From NCBI RefSeq assembly GCF_900188315.1, contig NZ_LT897781.1:310001-374000 (forward strand): DNA of 64,000 bases, in the 5' to 3' direction. Source of the stretch: Marinobacter sp. es.042 (GTDB lineage Bacteria > Pseudomonadota > Gammaproteobacteria > Pseudomonadales > Oleiphilaceae). Both the position numbers and the translations under genes were made by a program. The notes beneath the pieces are model-generated. The model searched no databases. It had not been told where the DNA came from and saw only the letters and a program-made list of their open reading frames with translations. Positions 35,846 to 44,210 of the stretch are shown here, one piece after another; positions within the stretch are counted from its first letter, which is position 1, and each line of letters starts with the position of its first letter.

Positions 35846-36617
35846 CATCCAGGAACATCATCACGGCAAAACCGCCCATCAGGCAGAAGGTGGACATGAT
35901 TTTCCACTGCCGGTGATGGGTTTCGGGGATGATTTCGTTGCTGATGATGAACAGCATGGCGCCCGCTGCGAAGCCCAGGGTCCAGGGCATTATTGGCTCG
36001 GCAAGCCAGACAAGCGTCGCTCCGAAGAGACCACCCAGTGGCTCGGCCAATCCAGTCATCAGGGCAATGCTGAAGGCCTTGATTCGCGAGTAGTTGATGG
36101 CCAATAGCGAAAAAGCGACGGCCAGCCCCTCTGGAATGTTCTGGAGTCCGATACCGGTGGCAAGAACATAGCCATTATTGACATCGCCGCCGGCGAAACC
36201 GACGCCCACCGCCATGCCTTCGGGGAAGTTATGGAGGGTTATAGCGACAATAAAGAGCCAAATGCCACGGATGTAAGAAGCGTCCGATCCTTCCCGGCCC
36301 AGCTCGAAGTGCTGATGCGGCAGCTTCTGGTGCACAAAGTAGAGGGCAGCGGCACCGGAGAGCAGACCGAAAATGACAATCAGCGCGGCGGTCCAGGTTT
36401 CGCCAGTAATCTGTTCGCCGTACTCGAGACCAGGTAGCAACAGAGAAAAAAATGAAGCCGCCAACATCACGCCCGCGGCTGAAGCCAGCATACCGTCCTG
36501 CAGTTTATGGGTGAGGGTACGGACAAGAAACACACCCAGGGCGCCCACGCCACTGGCAAGGCCCGCCAGCAGGCTGGCAATGGTTCCCAGCCAGACAATA
36601 CTGATGTCAGAAGTCAT
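35832..36617 (-). CDS. ZIP-family divalent metal transporter
   Basis: The 261-residue membrane protein has about eight helices. The metal-site helices are ALHNFPEGMAVGVGFAGG-like (LHNFPEGMAVG, about residue 156) and GIGLQNIPEGLAVAFSLL (about 188), both with the ZIP His/Asn-Pro-Glu-Gly pattern. The end HRQWKIMSTFCLMGG is preceded by IISNEIIPETH, another ZIP hallmark. It probably moves zinc, iron or manganese into the cytoplasm, like ZupT/GufA proteins. The gene is convergent with the LysR gene and overlaps it by 14 bp. Confidence 0.85.
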   Translation of the reverse strand: MTSDISIVWLGTIASLLAGLASGVGALGVFLVRTLTHKLQDGMLASAAGVMLAASFFSLLLPGLEYGEQITGETWTAALIVIFGLLSGAAALYFVHQKLPHQHFELGREGSDASYIRGIWLFIVAITLHNFPEGMAVGVGFAGGDVNNGYVLATGIGLQNIPEGLAVAFSLLAINYSRIKAFSIALMTGLAEPLGGLFGATLVWLAEPIMPWTLGFAAGAMLFIISNEIIPETHHRQWKIMSTFCLMGGFAVMMFLDATLG

Positions 36618-36667
36618 TCAGTCTCCCGTTGGCTTGTAATGTCAGCATAGCAGCTTGAAGTAGCTAC

Positions 36668-36697
36668 GCCGGAGGCCCCGCTGTGGGTTCCTCCGGC
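36668..36697. terminator. Hairpin downstream of the 36.7-kb gene fragment
   Basis: GCCGGAGG (36668-36675) and CCTCCGGC (36690-36697) form an eight-base-pair GC-rich stem with a 14-base loop in the gap between the ZIP gene and the coding fragment ending at 36723. No strong T-tract follows on either strand, so terminator function is likely but not certain. Confidence 0.5.
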
Positions 36698-36722
36698 TGC
36701 ATTTCTCGGGAGAGAAAGACGA

Positions 36723-36869
36723 TCAGGCGGCGTTCTGCTTGCGCCAGGCCAGCTCGTTGGAAATGGTGGCCTTCGGTTGCAGCATCGTGAAATCAATGTC
36801 TGCAATCTCTTTGCCGTCTTTGAGGCGCTGCACAAAGTCCGGGTTTGCGAGCGCCTTCTCTAAAAGCGA
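36723..36869 (-). pseudogene. C-terminal coding remnant of an unrecognised protein
   Basis: On the minus strand the frame ending with the stop at 36723-36725 reads as plausible protein for about 47 codons (LLEKALANPDFVQRLKDGKE, then IADIDFTMLQPKATISNELA, ending RKQNAA), with the GC-rich codon use of real genes here. No start codon of any common type exists upstream before the frame runs into AT-rich sequence and the SelW-like gene. It looks like the tail of a gene whose beginning has been lost, followed by a hairpin at 36668. I cannot assign the family. A frameshift or a non-canonical start are alternatives. Confidence 0.35.
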
Positions 36870-36905
36870 GGAATATCGACACGGCCTGTCAGTATTTTTG
36901 AATAA

Positions 36906-37196
36906 TTATTCTGAGGTGCCGGTTTTGGTGTCGGAATGGCCAAGGGAGCGTTCCGGTGCAACCTGGTCGCGAACCAATTGCTTGAGTTTGGTAATTTCCG
37001 GGAAGCCGCCGTCTTGCTTGCGGGACCAGACCCTCTTGCCATTGACCCATACCTCGAAAATGCCGCCAGTGCCGGGGTGCAGGCTCAATTCACTGATCTC
37101 GCCTTCGAAGGTTGTCAGCAGCTCCTGCGCCATCCAGGCCGAGCGCAGAAGCCAGCGGCAACCGGTGCAATAGTGGATATCGATTTTGTTGGTCAT
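36906..37196 (-). CDS. SelT/SelW/SelH family (Rdx-type) thioredoxin-like protein
   Basis: The 96-residue protein starts IDIHYCTGCRWLLRSAWMAQELL, with the redox motif CTGC (Cys10 and Cys13) where eukaryotic and some bacterial members carry CxxU. The segment GTGGIFEVWVNGKRVWSRK-like (FEVWVNGKRVWSRKQDGGFPE) is characteristic. It is likely a cytoplasmic redox protein with unknown partner. It is seven bases downstream of a small lipoprotein gene on the same strand, probably co-transcribed. Confidence 0.83.
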   Translation of the reverse strand: MTNKIDIHYCTGCRWLLRSAWMAQELLTTFEGEISELSLHPGTGGIFEVWVNGKRVWSRKQDGGFPEITKLKQLVRDQVAPERSLGHSDTKTGTSE

Positions 37197-37202
37197 GAAA
37201 AA

Positions 37203-37655
37203 TCAGTCCGTGTCATTCGTGGGATAGACCGAGCGCGACAGGGTGGGCTCACAGCCGACAACTCTGCGGGCCTGTTTGTGAGCGTGGAGATACCAGCGTT
37301 GGCCGGCTTTTGCGAACGTGTTTTTGCTCACGGCAAAGTCTACGTTTTCCATGGTTGCAGGAATAGGCGAGCCGTCGGCGTGTCGATAAACGCAGCTCAC
37401 GCCAATGGTTAGCGCTGTCGCTGCCGGTAGTTCAATGAATCCGTCTTCTCTTACAGCCGGCTCATTGCCATTTATCGCAATGACCTTGAGACAGGGACCG
37501 TAATGAACCTTCTCAAGATCATCCAGGTATTCGTTGAGACAATGGTTGGCGCTGACGAAAACGGTGTCTCCGTCAATTTCGTCTTCGGCGGGTGGCAGCG
37601 ACTGACATCCCTGCAGTAAGAGTATCCCGAAAACCAATAGCAGGGTCTGTTTCAT
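37203..37655 (-). CDS. Hypothetical lipoprotein
   Basis: The 150-residue product starts with a lipoprotein signal (MKQTLLLVFGILLLQGC, lipobox Cys17). Mature-region Cys residues in ANHCLNEYL, YGPCLKV, VSCVY and VGCEPT suggest two disulphides. No known domain is recognised; the compact beta-rich look and Cys spacing are compatible with a periplasmic inhibitor or accessory protein. It sits between the L,D-transpeptidase and SelW-like genes on the same strand, with 32 and 6 base gaps. Confidence 0.7.
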   Translation of the reverse strand: MKQTLLLVFGILLLQGCQSLPPAEDEIDGDTVFVSANHCLNEYLDDLEKVHYGPCLKVIAINGNEPAVREDGFIELPAATALTIGVSCVYRHADGSPIPATMENVDFAVSKNTFAKAGQRWYLHAHKQARRVVGCEPTLSRSVYPTNDTD

Positions 37656-37687
37656 GATATCTCCTCAACTGATGCGCGTATCCTGTT

Positions 37688-39376
37688 TCAGAGCTTGTCC
37701 TGTGCCGGGCCCGAGCCGGCTACCGGAGTATTGTAGCGCGTATCTCCCTCGGCGGTTCCACGGAGCTGATCAATCAGGCGGGCATCGCGGTTGTACAGAT
37801 CATTGCGGAACTGCAGCCTGCCCTCGTTATCTACCCAGGAGGTCCAGTATTGGATGTGCACAGGCACCGGCTCCGGGAGCACGACAGTCTGGGGTTGTGC
37901 CTCGGAAACCACCCGGTCAATCTTTTCCCGGGACCAGTCGGGCGCCGACGCCAGAAGCCGCTCTGCAAGATCAAAAGGTTGCTCAACCCGGATACAGCCA
38001 GAGCTGAATGATCGCTCGGCCCGGGAGAACAGGCCGCGCCCCGGCGTGTCGTGCAGGTAAACATCGTACTGGTTCGGAAACATGAACTTGATCTGCCCCA
38101 GGGCATTCTGGGGGCCGGGTTCCTGCACCAACTGGTACGGGAAGTTGTTCCGATTCAGTGATGGCCAGTCAACGTCCAGCGGGTCCACTCTTTCCCGGTC
38201 AGCGCCCCAGCCACGGTAAACGCTGATGTTGAGTCGGGAGAGATAGTCTGGATCGCGGAGAATCCGGGGCAATTGATCCTGAATCATCAGCGTTCGCGGT
38301 ACGGTCCAGGTGGGATTGAACACCAGATACCGGATGCGATCGCTGAACACCGGCGTTTGGCGGAAGGGCTGGCCGACGATCACTCGTTTGCGCAGTACTT
38401 CTTTGCCGTTTTCCACCAGCTTCAGTTCAAATCCGGCAATATTGACCAGGACATAGGTGTCGCCAAGGGATTCCGGCAGCCACCGCCATCGTTCGAGCGT
38501 GGCGTCAATGTGGCGCAGGCGTTCCACCGGAATCAGGTTCAGCGCTGTCAGGGTGTCCTTCCCGATAAGGCCATCGGGTTCAAGCCCATGTCGGGCCTGG
38601 AAGCGCATGACTGCAGATTCAAGCTCCGCGTCGTAGTCACGCGGATCTGAAAACGTTGCCGGTGATTCTGCAAGCTCTCCCAATAGAGAGAGTCGTCGGC
38701 GGACCTCATTGAGCCGCTCATCCCTGTCGCCGGGGCGAATGGTCGGGCTCAACGCCAGAGGTAACCAGGGCTGGCCCAGCAGTCTGGTCAGGTCCTGCCT
38801 TGCAGCCATCAACTTCCGGTAAGCGGGATCCGCCGGACGCAGCGAATCCAGCGTGCCGGTGATATCCGAGCGCTGCAACGCATCCTTCAGAACGGATTCC
38901 ATCTGGCGCTGGCGCCTGTTGGCGGTCCATTCGGCGTGAACCGTCTGCGGGTTGACCTTGCCGACCAGCATGTGTGAGCTGAGCATCAGAAAAGCGTCAG
39001 AGAACAGCAGGTCCAGATCGGCCCTCAGGTCTTCAGAGAAATCGCTCATGGGTCTGAGTGCCAGGCCCGAGAGAATATCTGCGTGATAGTCAGCCGGGTT
39101 CAGACCGTCATGACTGGCTTGTTCAACCGAATCAATCAACTGCCGGCGAAGCTCAGCCGATTTCCATGCTGGCTGGTATCCGTTGGCCCCGTAAAAGGCT
39201 GACAGTGCCTCGTGGGCCATTAACCGGCTTCCGAGCACCTGAACCGGGAAGCCGGCTTCCATGGCCTCAATCCTGGCAACAATGGCTTCATCGGCTGCCA
39301 GGCAAGCGGGGTGCCAGACGGTGCCCAGCAGGGCAAACAATGTTGTGGCGAAGGAAAAACGTCTGATTCCATGCAT
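37688..39376 (-). CDS. L,D-transpeptidase with peptidoglycan-binding domain (LdtD/YcbB-like)
   Basis: The start at 39376 is chosen because GGTGGAG lies just upstream; an ATG 18 bases earlier would bury that site in the coding region. The 562-residue exported protein has a signal peptide (residues 1-27), a large N-terminal scaffold, a PG_binding_1 segment (AVMRFQARHGLEPDGLIGKDTL) and a YkuD catalytic domain (YVLVNIAGFELKLVENGKEVLR, then the nucleophile Cys461 in SSGCIRVEQPFDLA). It forms 3-3 crosslinks in peptidoglycan, usually as a stress backup to PBPs. The C-terminus after the catalytic Cys includes the extra segment typical of YcbB. Confidence 0.87.
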   Translation of the reverse strand: MHGIRRFSFATTLFALLGTVWHPACLAADEAIVARIEAMEAGFPVQVLGSRLMAHEALSAFYGANGYQPAWKSAELRRQLIDSVEQASHDGLNPADYHADILSGLALRPMSDFSEDLRADLDLLFSDAFLMLSSHMLVGKVNPQTVHAEWTANRRQRQMESVLKDALQRSDITGTLDSLRPADPAYRKLMAARQDLTRLLGQPWLPLALSPTIRPGDRDERLNEVRRRLSLLGELAESPATFSDPRDYDAELESAVMRFQARHGLEPDGLIGKDTLTALNLIPVERLRHIDATLERWRWLPESLGDTYVLVNIAGFELKLVENGKEVLRKRVIVGQPFRQTPVFSDRIRYLVFNPTWTVPRTLMIQDQLPRILRDPDYLSRLNISVYRGWGADRERVDPLDVDWPSLNRNNFPYQLVQEPGPQNALGQIKFMFPNQYDVYLHDTPGRGLFSRAERSFSSGCIRVEQPFDLAERLLASAPDWSREKIDRVVSEAQPQTVVLPEPVPVHIQYWTSWVDNEGRLQFRNDLYNRDARLIDQLRGTAEGDTRYNTPVAGSGPAQDKL

Positions 39377-39439
39377 GGGTGTTCTCCACCTCATCCCTGA
39401 GAGGCCTTATTCGCGGTGGTAAGGTGCAATAGTCTGATG

Positions 39440-40501
39440 CTACCACAGCGGCATTTGTTCCCCACCTGGCCGCCGGAAAAGATCACTTCGCAGCGGTTCT
39501 TCTGCATGGAGCTTCAGCCCCAAACGCCGTGCTTTTTTGGTGAAACGCTGGCGAATCAGGTCCGAGTAAGGGCCCGTGCCCGTCATTCTGCGGCCGAAGG
39601 TGGCGTCATAACTCTTGCCGCCCCTGAGGTCGCGCATTCGGTTCATCACATGCTCGGCCCTTTGCGGGAAGTGCCGCTGCAGCCAGTCCTGGAACAGCTC
39701 GTCCAGTTCATGGGGTAACCGCAGCATAATCCAGCTGGCACGGGTGGCGCCCGCCTCTGCAGCGGCTTCCAGAATCGACTCGATTTCGTGATCGTTGATG
39801 AAGGGGATTACCGGCCCGAGGATGATACCGGTGGGAATGCCGGCCTCCGAGAGCTGCCTGATCATCTTGAGGCGGGTGGCTGGTGCGGCTGTCCTCGGCT
39901 CCATGCGTCGTTTCAGATCGTTGTTCAGGCTGGTGAGGCTGATCCGCACAGAGCAGAGCCCATCAGAAGCCATTTCGCGGAGCAGATCAAGGTCTCTGAG
40001 GATGAGAGCGCCCTTGGTAATGATCGACACCGGGTGGCGATATTCGGCCAGAACTTCCAGCACCTGGCGGGTAATCCTCTGGGTCCGCTCCAGTGGCTGG
40101 TAGGCATCCGTATTGACGCCCAGGGCGATGGGCGACACCCGGTAGCCGGGCCTGTCGAGCTCCTCTCTCAGGCGGGCGGCGGCGTTGGGTTTGGCGATCA
40201 GCCGGGTTTCGAAATCCAGCCCCGGTGACATGTCCCAATAGGCGTGGGTAGGGCGGGCGAAACAGTAAATGCAGGCATGCTCGCAGCCACGGTATGGATT
40301 GATCGACTGGTCGAACGGTACGTCCGGTGACGAATTTCGACTGATTATGGATTTTGCGGTCTCAAGGACGACTTCCGTAGCGAGCGTATCGGGGTTCAGG
40401 TCGTCTTCGGGGTCGTGATACCAGTCATGGTCTGCCTCCCGGTCAGTGACAATGGGCTGGAACCGGTTGTGGGGATTCAGGGCCGTGGCGCGAGTTTTCA
40501 T
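39440..40501 (-). CDS. PA0069-family radical SAM protein, SOS-regulated candidate
   Basis: The protein has 353 residues from ATG 40501; ATG 40507 would add two. The radical SAM cluster motif is CEHACIYCFAR (Cys near 74, 78 and 81), within NPYRGCEHACIYC, as in the SplB-like/PA0069 family. The region VSIITKGALILRDLDLL follows the barrel pattern. A near-perfect LexA box covers the promoter just upstream, so a role in DNA damage response or repair is plausible; spore photoproduct lyase-like chemistry is possible but unproven. Its substrate is unknown. It stands alone between ldtD-like and chemoreceptor genes. Confidence 0.82.
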   Translation of the reverse strand: MKTRATALNPHNRFQPIVTDREADHDWYHDPEDDLNPDTLATEVVLETAKSIISRNSSPDVPFDQSINPYRGCEHACIYCFARPTHAYWDMSPGLDFETRLIAKPNAAARLREELDRPGYRVSPIALGVNTDAYQPLERTQRITRQVLEVLAEYRHPVSIITKGALILRDLDLLREMASDGLCSVRISLTSLNNDLKRRMEPRTAAPATRLKMIRQLSEAGIPTGIILGPVIPFINDHEIESILEAAAEAGATRASWIMLRLPHELDELFQDWLQRHFPQRAEHVMNRMRDLRGGKSYDATFGRRMTGTGPYSDLIRQRFTKKARRLGLKLHAEEPLRSDLFRRPGGEQMPLW

Positions 40502-40513
40502 GGGCATGCTCGA

Positions 40514-40533
40514 TACTGTTTAAATGTACAGTA
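40514..40533. promoter_or_regulatory. LexA/SOS box upstream of the radical SAM gene
   Basis: TACTGT-N8-ACAGTA at 40514-40533 matches the E. coli-type SOS box (CTGT-N8-ACAG with the flanking TA/TA), with spacer TTAAATGT. It is embedded in a longer imperfect palindrome, with GCATGCTC at 40504-40511 and GAGCATGC at 40536-40543, that reaches into the start codon region. The box ends seven bases before the ATG at 40507, so LexA binding would block the start of transcription and perhaps the leader. Confidence 0.8.
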
Positions 40534-40586
40534 TAGAGCATGCTAACGCCTGGAACCCTGCCGTGCAACCTGTCCAGGGCCCGCTG

Positions 40587-42464
40587 TTACAGACGGAAGC
40601 CCTGTGAGGCCTGGGTCAGGGTGGTTACCTGGGATGACAGTCGTCCGATATGGGCGTTGAGCTTCTGGCGGATATCCGAGGTTTCCCGGGTGTGCCCGTG
40701 GATCTGTTCCACCTTCTGGGCGATCTCCTCGGTGGTCGTTGATATCCCCTCAACAGAGGACACCACCTGATTCATGTCGCCAGCCAGTTGTTGTATCGAG
40801 CCGGTGATCTGTTCGATCGAGTGCGCCGCCTCTCTCGAGCTTTCCTCTCCTTCACCTGCGGAAGTCAGGCCTTCTTTCATCAGTCTGGAAATGGCCTGGG
40901 TTTCATGGTTAAGCGATTCCACGATCTCGGCAATCCCGTTGGTTGCCGATACGGTTTTCTCTGCGAGGGACCGAACTTCGTCGGCAACAACCGAGAAACC
41001 GCGTCCTGCATCACCGGCTCTTGCCGCCTCAATCGCAGCATTCAATGCCAGCAGGTTGGTCTGTTCAGCCAGGCCGTTGATTACGCCAACGATGGAGTTG
41101 ACCTTCTCGCCGGTTTTGCTCAGCTGGCTGACCTGATCGTGGGTTTTCTGGATTCTTTCGGCCAGTTCGGTCATGGTTTTTGCGCTTCGCCTGACCACCT
41201 CGGCACCGGAATGGGCGGCACCGTTGGCGCTCTGAACAGCGTCATTGACTGACTGGGTGTACTGGGCAATATCGACCGCCGTGTGGGAGATTTCCTGAAC
41301 CGCAGTGGCGGTCTGCTCGGTCTCATCTTCAACCTGCTCGCCGTTTCTGCCCATTTGTTCTACCAGAGCATCCAGTTCAACCTGAAGCGATGACAGCGTG
41401 CGGTTACCCTCGACGACTTGCCCGATAACGTCCGAGACATCGTCCAGCATCTTGTTGGCCGCTTCGCCCAGGCGATTGAATTCATCGTTCGGATTCTTGC
41501 CTGGCTCAAGGCGCTGACTGAGGTCACCGCCGGCGACCCGGGTGAGCAGGTTTACGGTCTCATTGAGTCGTTTCACCAGGGTTCTTGAGGCGGTCGTCAG
41601 GGTCAGTGTAAGGATAATGACCACCGCAGCAGCGGTTGCAATGATCAGCCAGGTTGAGGCGGCGCGGGCCTCTTCGGCCTGCTGGCTGGTTGCCACAATA
41701 ATGTCCTGGCGGAGCAGGGTGTTCTGCTCGGCAATCAGATCGCGAATACGGGTGCCGGTGGCTGACAGTTGGTTCTCAATGGCAGACAGGTTGGCGATGA
41801 GCGATTCGGCATCGGAAAAGGCATTGGCGAACGCCTGGACAGCCTGGCCGATGTCAATTTCCTGCCAGTCCATCTCCGTGACGGTGGTCTGCATCCGCGC
41901 CAGGGCCTCACGGGTTGACTCGGCGTAGGTCGCATCGAAGGTAGACAGGTAGTCGCGGTAGGTGGAAGCGATGGTGTTGATGTCGTCGTTAAAGATGGAA
42001 ATGCTGATTTGCCGAAGCCTGTCGTTTATGGCTTCGGACATTGTTGCTCTCAAACCGCTGGACGGAGTGAGGCCCAGCTGTTGATTCAGGGCCAGCCATT
42101 CGGTGCGAAGTCGGGTATACTCCGCAACCTGCTCCTGGATTTGTTGTGCAGTGGTCTTTACCGCGTCACCCGGCAGGGTTCCGGCGGATTCACTGAGCGC
42201 CGACGACTGGGCCGCGAGCGACGCCAGTCTCTCCTGATAGTTCTCAACCTGGTTAGGTTCCAGATTTTCACTCGTTCTCTCGAGTGCCAGCCAGTCGTTC
42301 AGCAGAGTCAGGGACGCGGATTCATAGGCTCTTGCTTCGCTTCGGGCCTCATAAGCGTCAGATACCTTGCCGAGCCCGCTCAGGGAGGCCAGAGTGGCAA
42401 TCGCCAGACCAATCAGCGTTGCAACAATCAACAGCAGGAACTTCTGTTTCCATGACAGGGCCAT
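40587..42464 (-). CDS. Methyl-accepting chemotaxis protein
   Basis: The 625-residue chemoreceptor has a membrane helix at residues 8-32, a long all-helical periplasmic ligand domain to about residue 268, a second membrane helix ([22 protein letters not shown]), a HAMP domain (about 292-345) and the signalling hairpin with the conserved tip [30 protein letters not shown] (about 462-491) and [13 protein letters not shown]. It signals through CheW/CheA to flagella. The periplasmic helical bundle is unlike the Cache or PAS types, and its ligand is unknown. Confidence 0.88.
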   Translation of the reverse strand: MALSWKQKFLLLIVATLIGLAIATLASLSGLGKVSDAYEARSEARAYESASLTLLNDWLALERTSENLEPNQVENYQERLASLAAQSSALSESAGTLPGDAVKTTAQQIQEQVAEYTRLRTEWLALNQQLGLTPSSGLRATMSEAINDRLRQISISIFNDDINTIASTYRDYLSTFDATYAESTREALARMQTTVTEMDWQEIDIGQAVQAFANAFSDAESLIANLSAIENQLSATGTRIRDLIAEQNTLLRQDIIVATSQQAEEARAASTWLIIATAAAVVIILTLTLTTASRTLVKRLNETVNLLTRVAGGDLSQRLEPGKNPNDEFNRLGEAANKMLDDVSDVIGQVVEGNRTLSSLQVELDALVEQMGRNGEQVEDETEQTATAVQEISHTAVDIAQYTQSVNDAVQSANGAAHSGAEVVRRSAKTMTELAERIQKTHDQVSQLSKTGEKVNSIVGVINGLAEQTNLLALNAAIEAARAGDAGRGFSVVADEVRSLAEKTVSATNGIAEIVESLNHETQAISRLMKEGLTSAGEGEESSREAAHSIEQITGSIQQLAGDMNQVVSSVEGISTTTEEIAQKVEQIHGHTRETSDIRQKLNAHIGRLSSQVTTLTQASQGFRL

Positions 42465-42560
42465 TCACATCCTCCGGGGAATGTTGTTTTTCTTCGCAAC
42501 TAACTGAGCTTAGACCAGTTCCGGATAAACGACGGCCCTTTTGACGACAACCGGGAATCC

Positions 42561-43337
42561 ATGTCTGATCTCGCGATTTACCAATATCTGCTGATTGCCC
42601 TGATTTTCGTCTGGAGTGGTTTTGTCCGCTCCGGGCTGGGATTCGGTGGCGCCGTTCTGTCCCTGCCATTTCTGTTGCTGGTTCTTGATCAACCGCTCGT
42701 CTTTCTGCCGATCATTGCGGTCCACCTTCTGGTGTTTTCATCCCTGACAATCTGGATGAACAATCGCACCGGGGCAGGGAAGCGACGTGAGGCGGGCTCG
42801 GGCACTGTCGACTGGCAATACCTGTGGCGGATCCTCGCCATCATGATTGTGCCCAAGCTGATTGGTGTATTCGGGTTGATTACCATGCCCAGTGACATCC
42901 TGAGTGCCATCATTTTCGTTATCGTGGCGCTGTATTCTGTTTCCTACATCATCAACCGACCGTTTCGCAGTGGCAGCAAAACGGTCGACGCGATATTCCT
43001 CATGGTGGGCGGGTACATCAGTGGCACTTCCCTGATCGGTGCGCCCCTGATCATTGCCGTGGCAGCCCAGCACCTGCCCAAAGAAAAACTGCGGGATACC
43101 TTGTTCGCGCTCTGGTTCATTCTGGTGCTGATCAAGATGGCCGCTTTTGTCTGGGCCGGCATCGATCTGCAACTTATCCATCACCTCTGGCTGCTGCCAT
43201 GCGCAGCCGTCGGTCACGTCATCGGGCTCTACGCCCATGACCGCATTCTCCAGGCTGAGACTCCGGTGTTCTTCCGTCTGCTGGGAACCGTGCTGCTGCT
43301 TGTGAGCAGCGTCGGTATTGTCAGCGTGCTCTGGTAG
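42561..43337 (+). CDS. TSUP (TauE/SafE) family permease
   Basis: The 258-residue membrane protein has about eight helices and the two TSUP repeats: IFVWSGFVRSGLGFGGAVLSLPFLLLV (about residues 13-39) and the Gly-rich GGYISGTSLIGAPLIIAVA (about 151-169). TSUP members move organosulfur compounds, sulfite, sulfonates or similar anions. The substrate is unknown. It is divergent from the chemoreceptor gene and convergent with the AbiTii gene, with a GC-rich hairpin at 43344-43369 in the shared end region. Confidence 0.82.
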   Translation: MSDLAIYQYLLIALIFVWSGFVRSGLGFGGAVLSLPFLLLVLDQPLVFLPIIAVHLLVFSSLTIWMNNRTGAGKRREAGSGTVDWQYLWRILAIMIVPKLIGVFGLITMPSDILSAIIFVIVALYSVSYIINRPFRSGSKTVDAIFLMVGGYISGTSLIGAPLIIAVAAQHLPKEKLRDTLFALWFILVLIKMAAFVWAGIDLQLIHHLWLLPCAAVGHVIGLYAHDRILQAETPVFFRLLGTVLLLVSSVGIVSVLW

Positions 43338-43343
43338 CAGCCA

Positions 43344-43369
43344 GGGCGCGAGGCTCAGCCTGCGCGCCC
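43344..43369. terminator. GC-rich hairpin at the TSUP/AbiTii convergence
   Basis: GGGCGCG (43344-43350) pairs with CGCGCCC (43363-43369), and inside it AGG/CCT can continue the stem with one bulge. It lies between the TSUP stop at 43337 and the AbiTii stop at 43355, and can act on both transcripts. No T-run is present, which lowers certainty. Confidence 0.5.
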
Positions 43370-44020
43370 GAATACCCGTTCAAAGAAACCGGTCACCCGC
43401 ACGTCTGGTATCGGCAGGCTGTCGACTTCGTCCATGGCCCGTCGCCAGAACTTCTCGGGGTCGTCCAGATGCGCAACTTTAGCGCGCTCGTCCGGACTGT
43501 AGTGGTTGTGCTCCCCGGCAATGCCCTCGGCCATCAGTTCCTGGGTCCAGAGGTAGATTGCAGCCCGAACGGTCCTGAGGAGCCGGCAATAAACGTCGCG
43601 ACTCAGGTTGATGGCCAGCTCGGCGGTCAGGTTGATCTGCTTCTGCAACACGGCCATCTCGTCTTTTTCCAGCAAAACCCGGTTGCCGTTGCCCTTTTTG
43701 CAACTCACACAGGTTTTCTCAAGAGCTTTTACGCCCTCGAGCAGATCCATGTAGCCGAACTCCTCTTTTTGCTGATCATCTACTGGAGCGGGGATCCAGC
43801 CATACTGGGGGGATTTGGCAACAATGTGCCCGTGTAGCTGCCTACGATAAGGCGGTGCGGCAGCAACATCCTGATATCCATCAAATTCGGTGCGTAGCCA
43901 GGCAGCCATTTTACGGTGACGAAGCATCATGGCCAGGGTAATGGCAGAGGGCATGATCTCTTCGAGCAGCTCTGCGGAGTCCCGCGTGCGTTCGTCGAGG
44001 TGGTCTACGGATGTCGACAT
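43355..44020 (-). CDS. AbiTii-domain protein (putative abortive-infection factor)
   Basis: From ATG 44020, preceded by a very strong AGGAGG with four-base spacing, the product is 221 residues; a frame open to 44104 lacks a ribosome site. The N-terminal half matches the AbiTii pattern: SAITLAMMLRHRKMAAWLRTEFDGY followed by PPYRRQLHGHI and a Trp-rich segment, with the later helix VRAAIYLWTQELMAEGIAGE corresponding to the domain's VRN..LDW.L.LE..GI motif. A CxxC pair (ETC-VSCKK) lies in the middle. AbiTii proteins are linked to abortive phage defence and usually occur within larger defence loci. No other defence gene is adjacent here, so it is an orphan candidate. Confidence 0.7.
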   Translation of the reverse strand: MSTSVDHLDERTRDSAELLEEIMPSAITLAMMLRHRKMAAWLRTEFDGYQDVAAAPPYRRQLHGHIVAKSPQYGWIPAPVDDQQKEEFGYMDLLEGVKALEKTCVSCKKGNGNRVLLEKDEMAVLQKQINLTAELAINLSRDVYCRLLRTVRAAIYLWTQELMAEGIAGEHNHYSPDERAKVAHLDDPEKFWRRAMDEVDSLPIPDVRVTGFFERVFGRAG

Positions 44021-44210
44021 TTCTCCTCCTCGGCAACGGGTTGGCCGGTTCGTGGACCCGTTGTCCGTTTGTTGTTTTTGGCATTCGGTGGTTGTATGTG
44101 TCATTACCGATGTTTAAAAAGTAGACAGATAATCTCGAGCGCGCCGTTGTAAAAAAGTTACTGCTTTGTAACGGCCGGTAAGCAGCCAGACCAGGGGAAG
44201 GAAGAGCGCC

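Noticed and set aside
36739..37173. A 144-residue plus-strand frame over the SelW-like gene
   Set aside because: It is antisense to the gene with the clear CxxC motif and has no ribosome site or homology.
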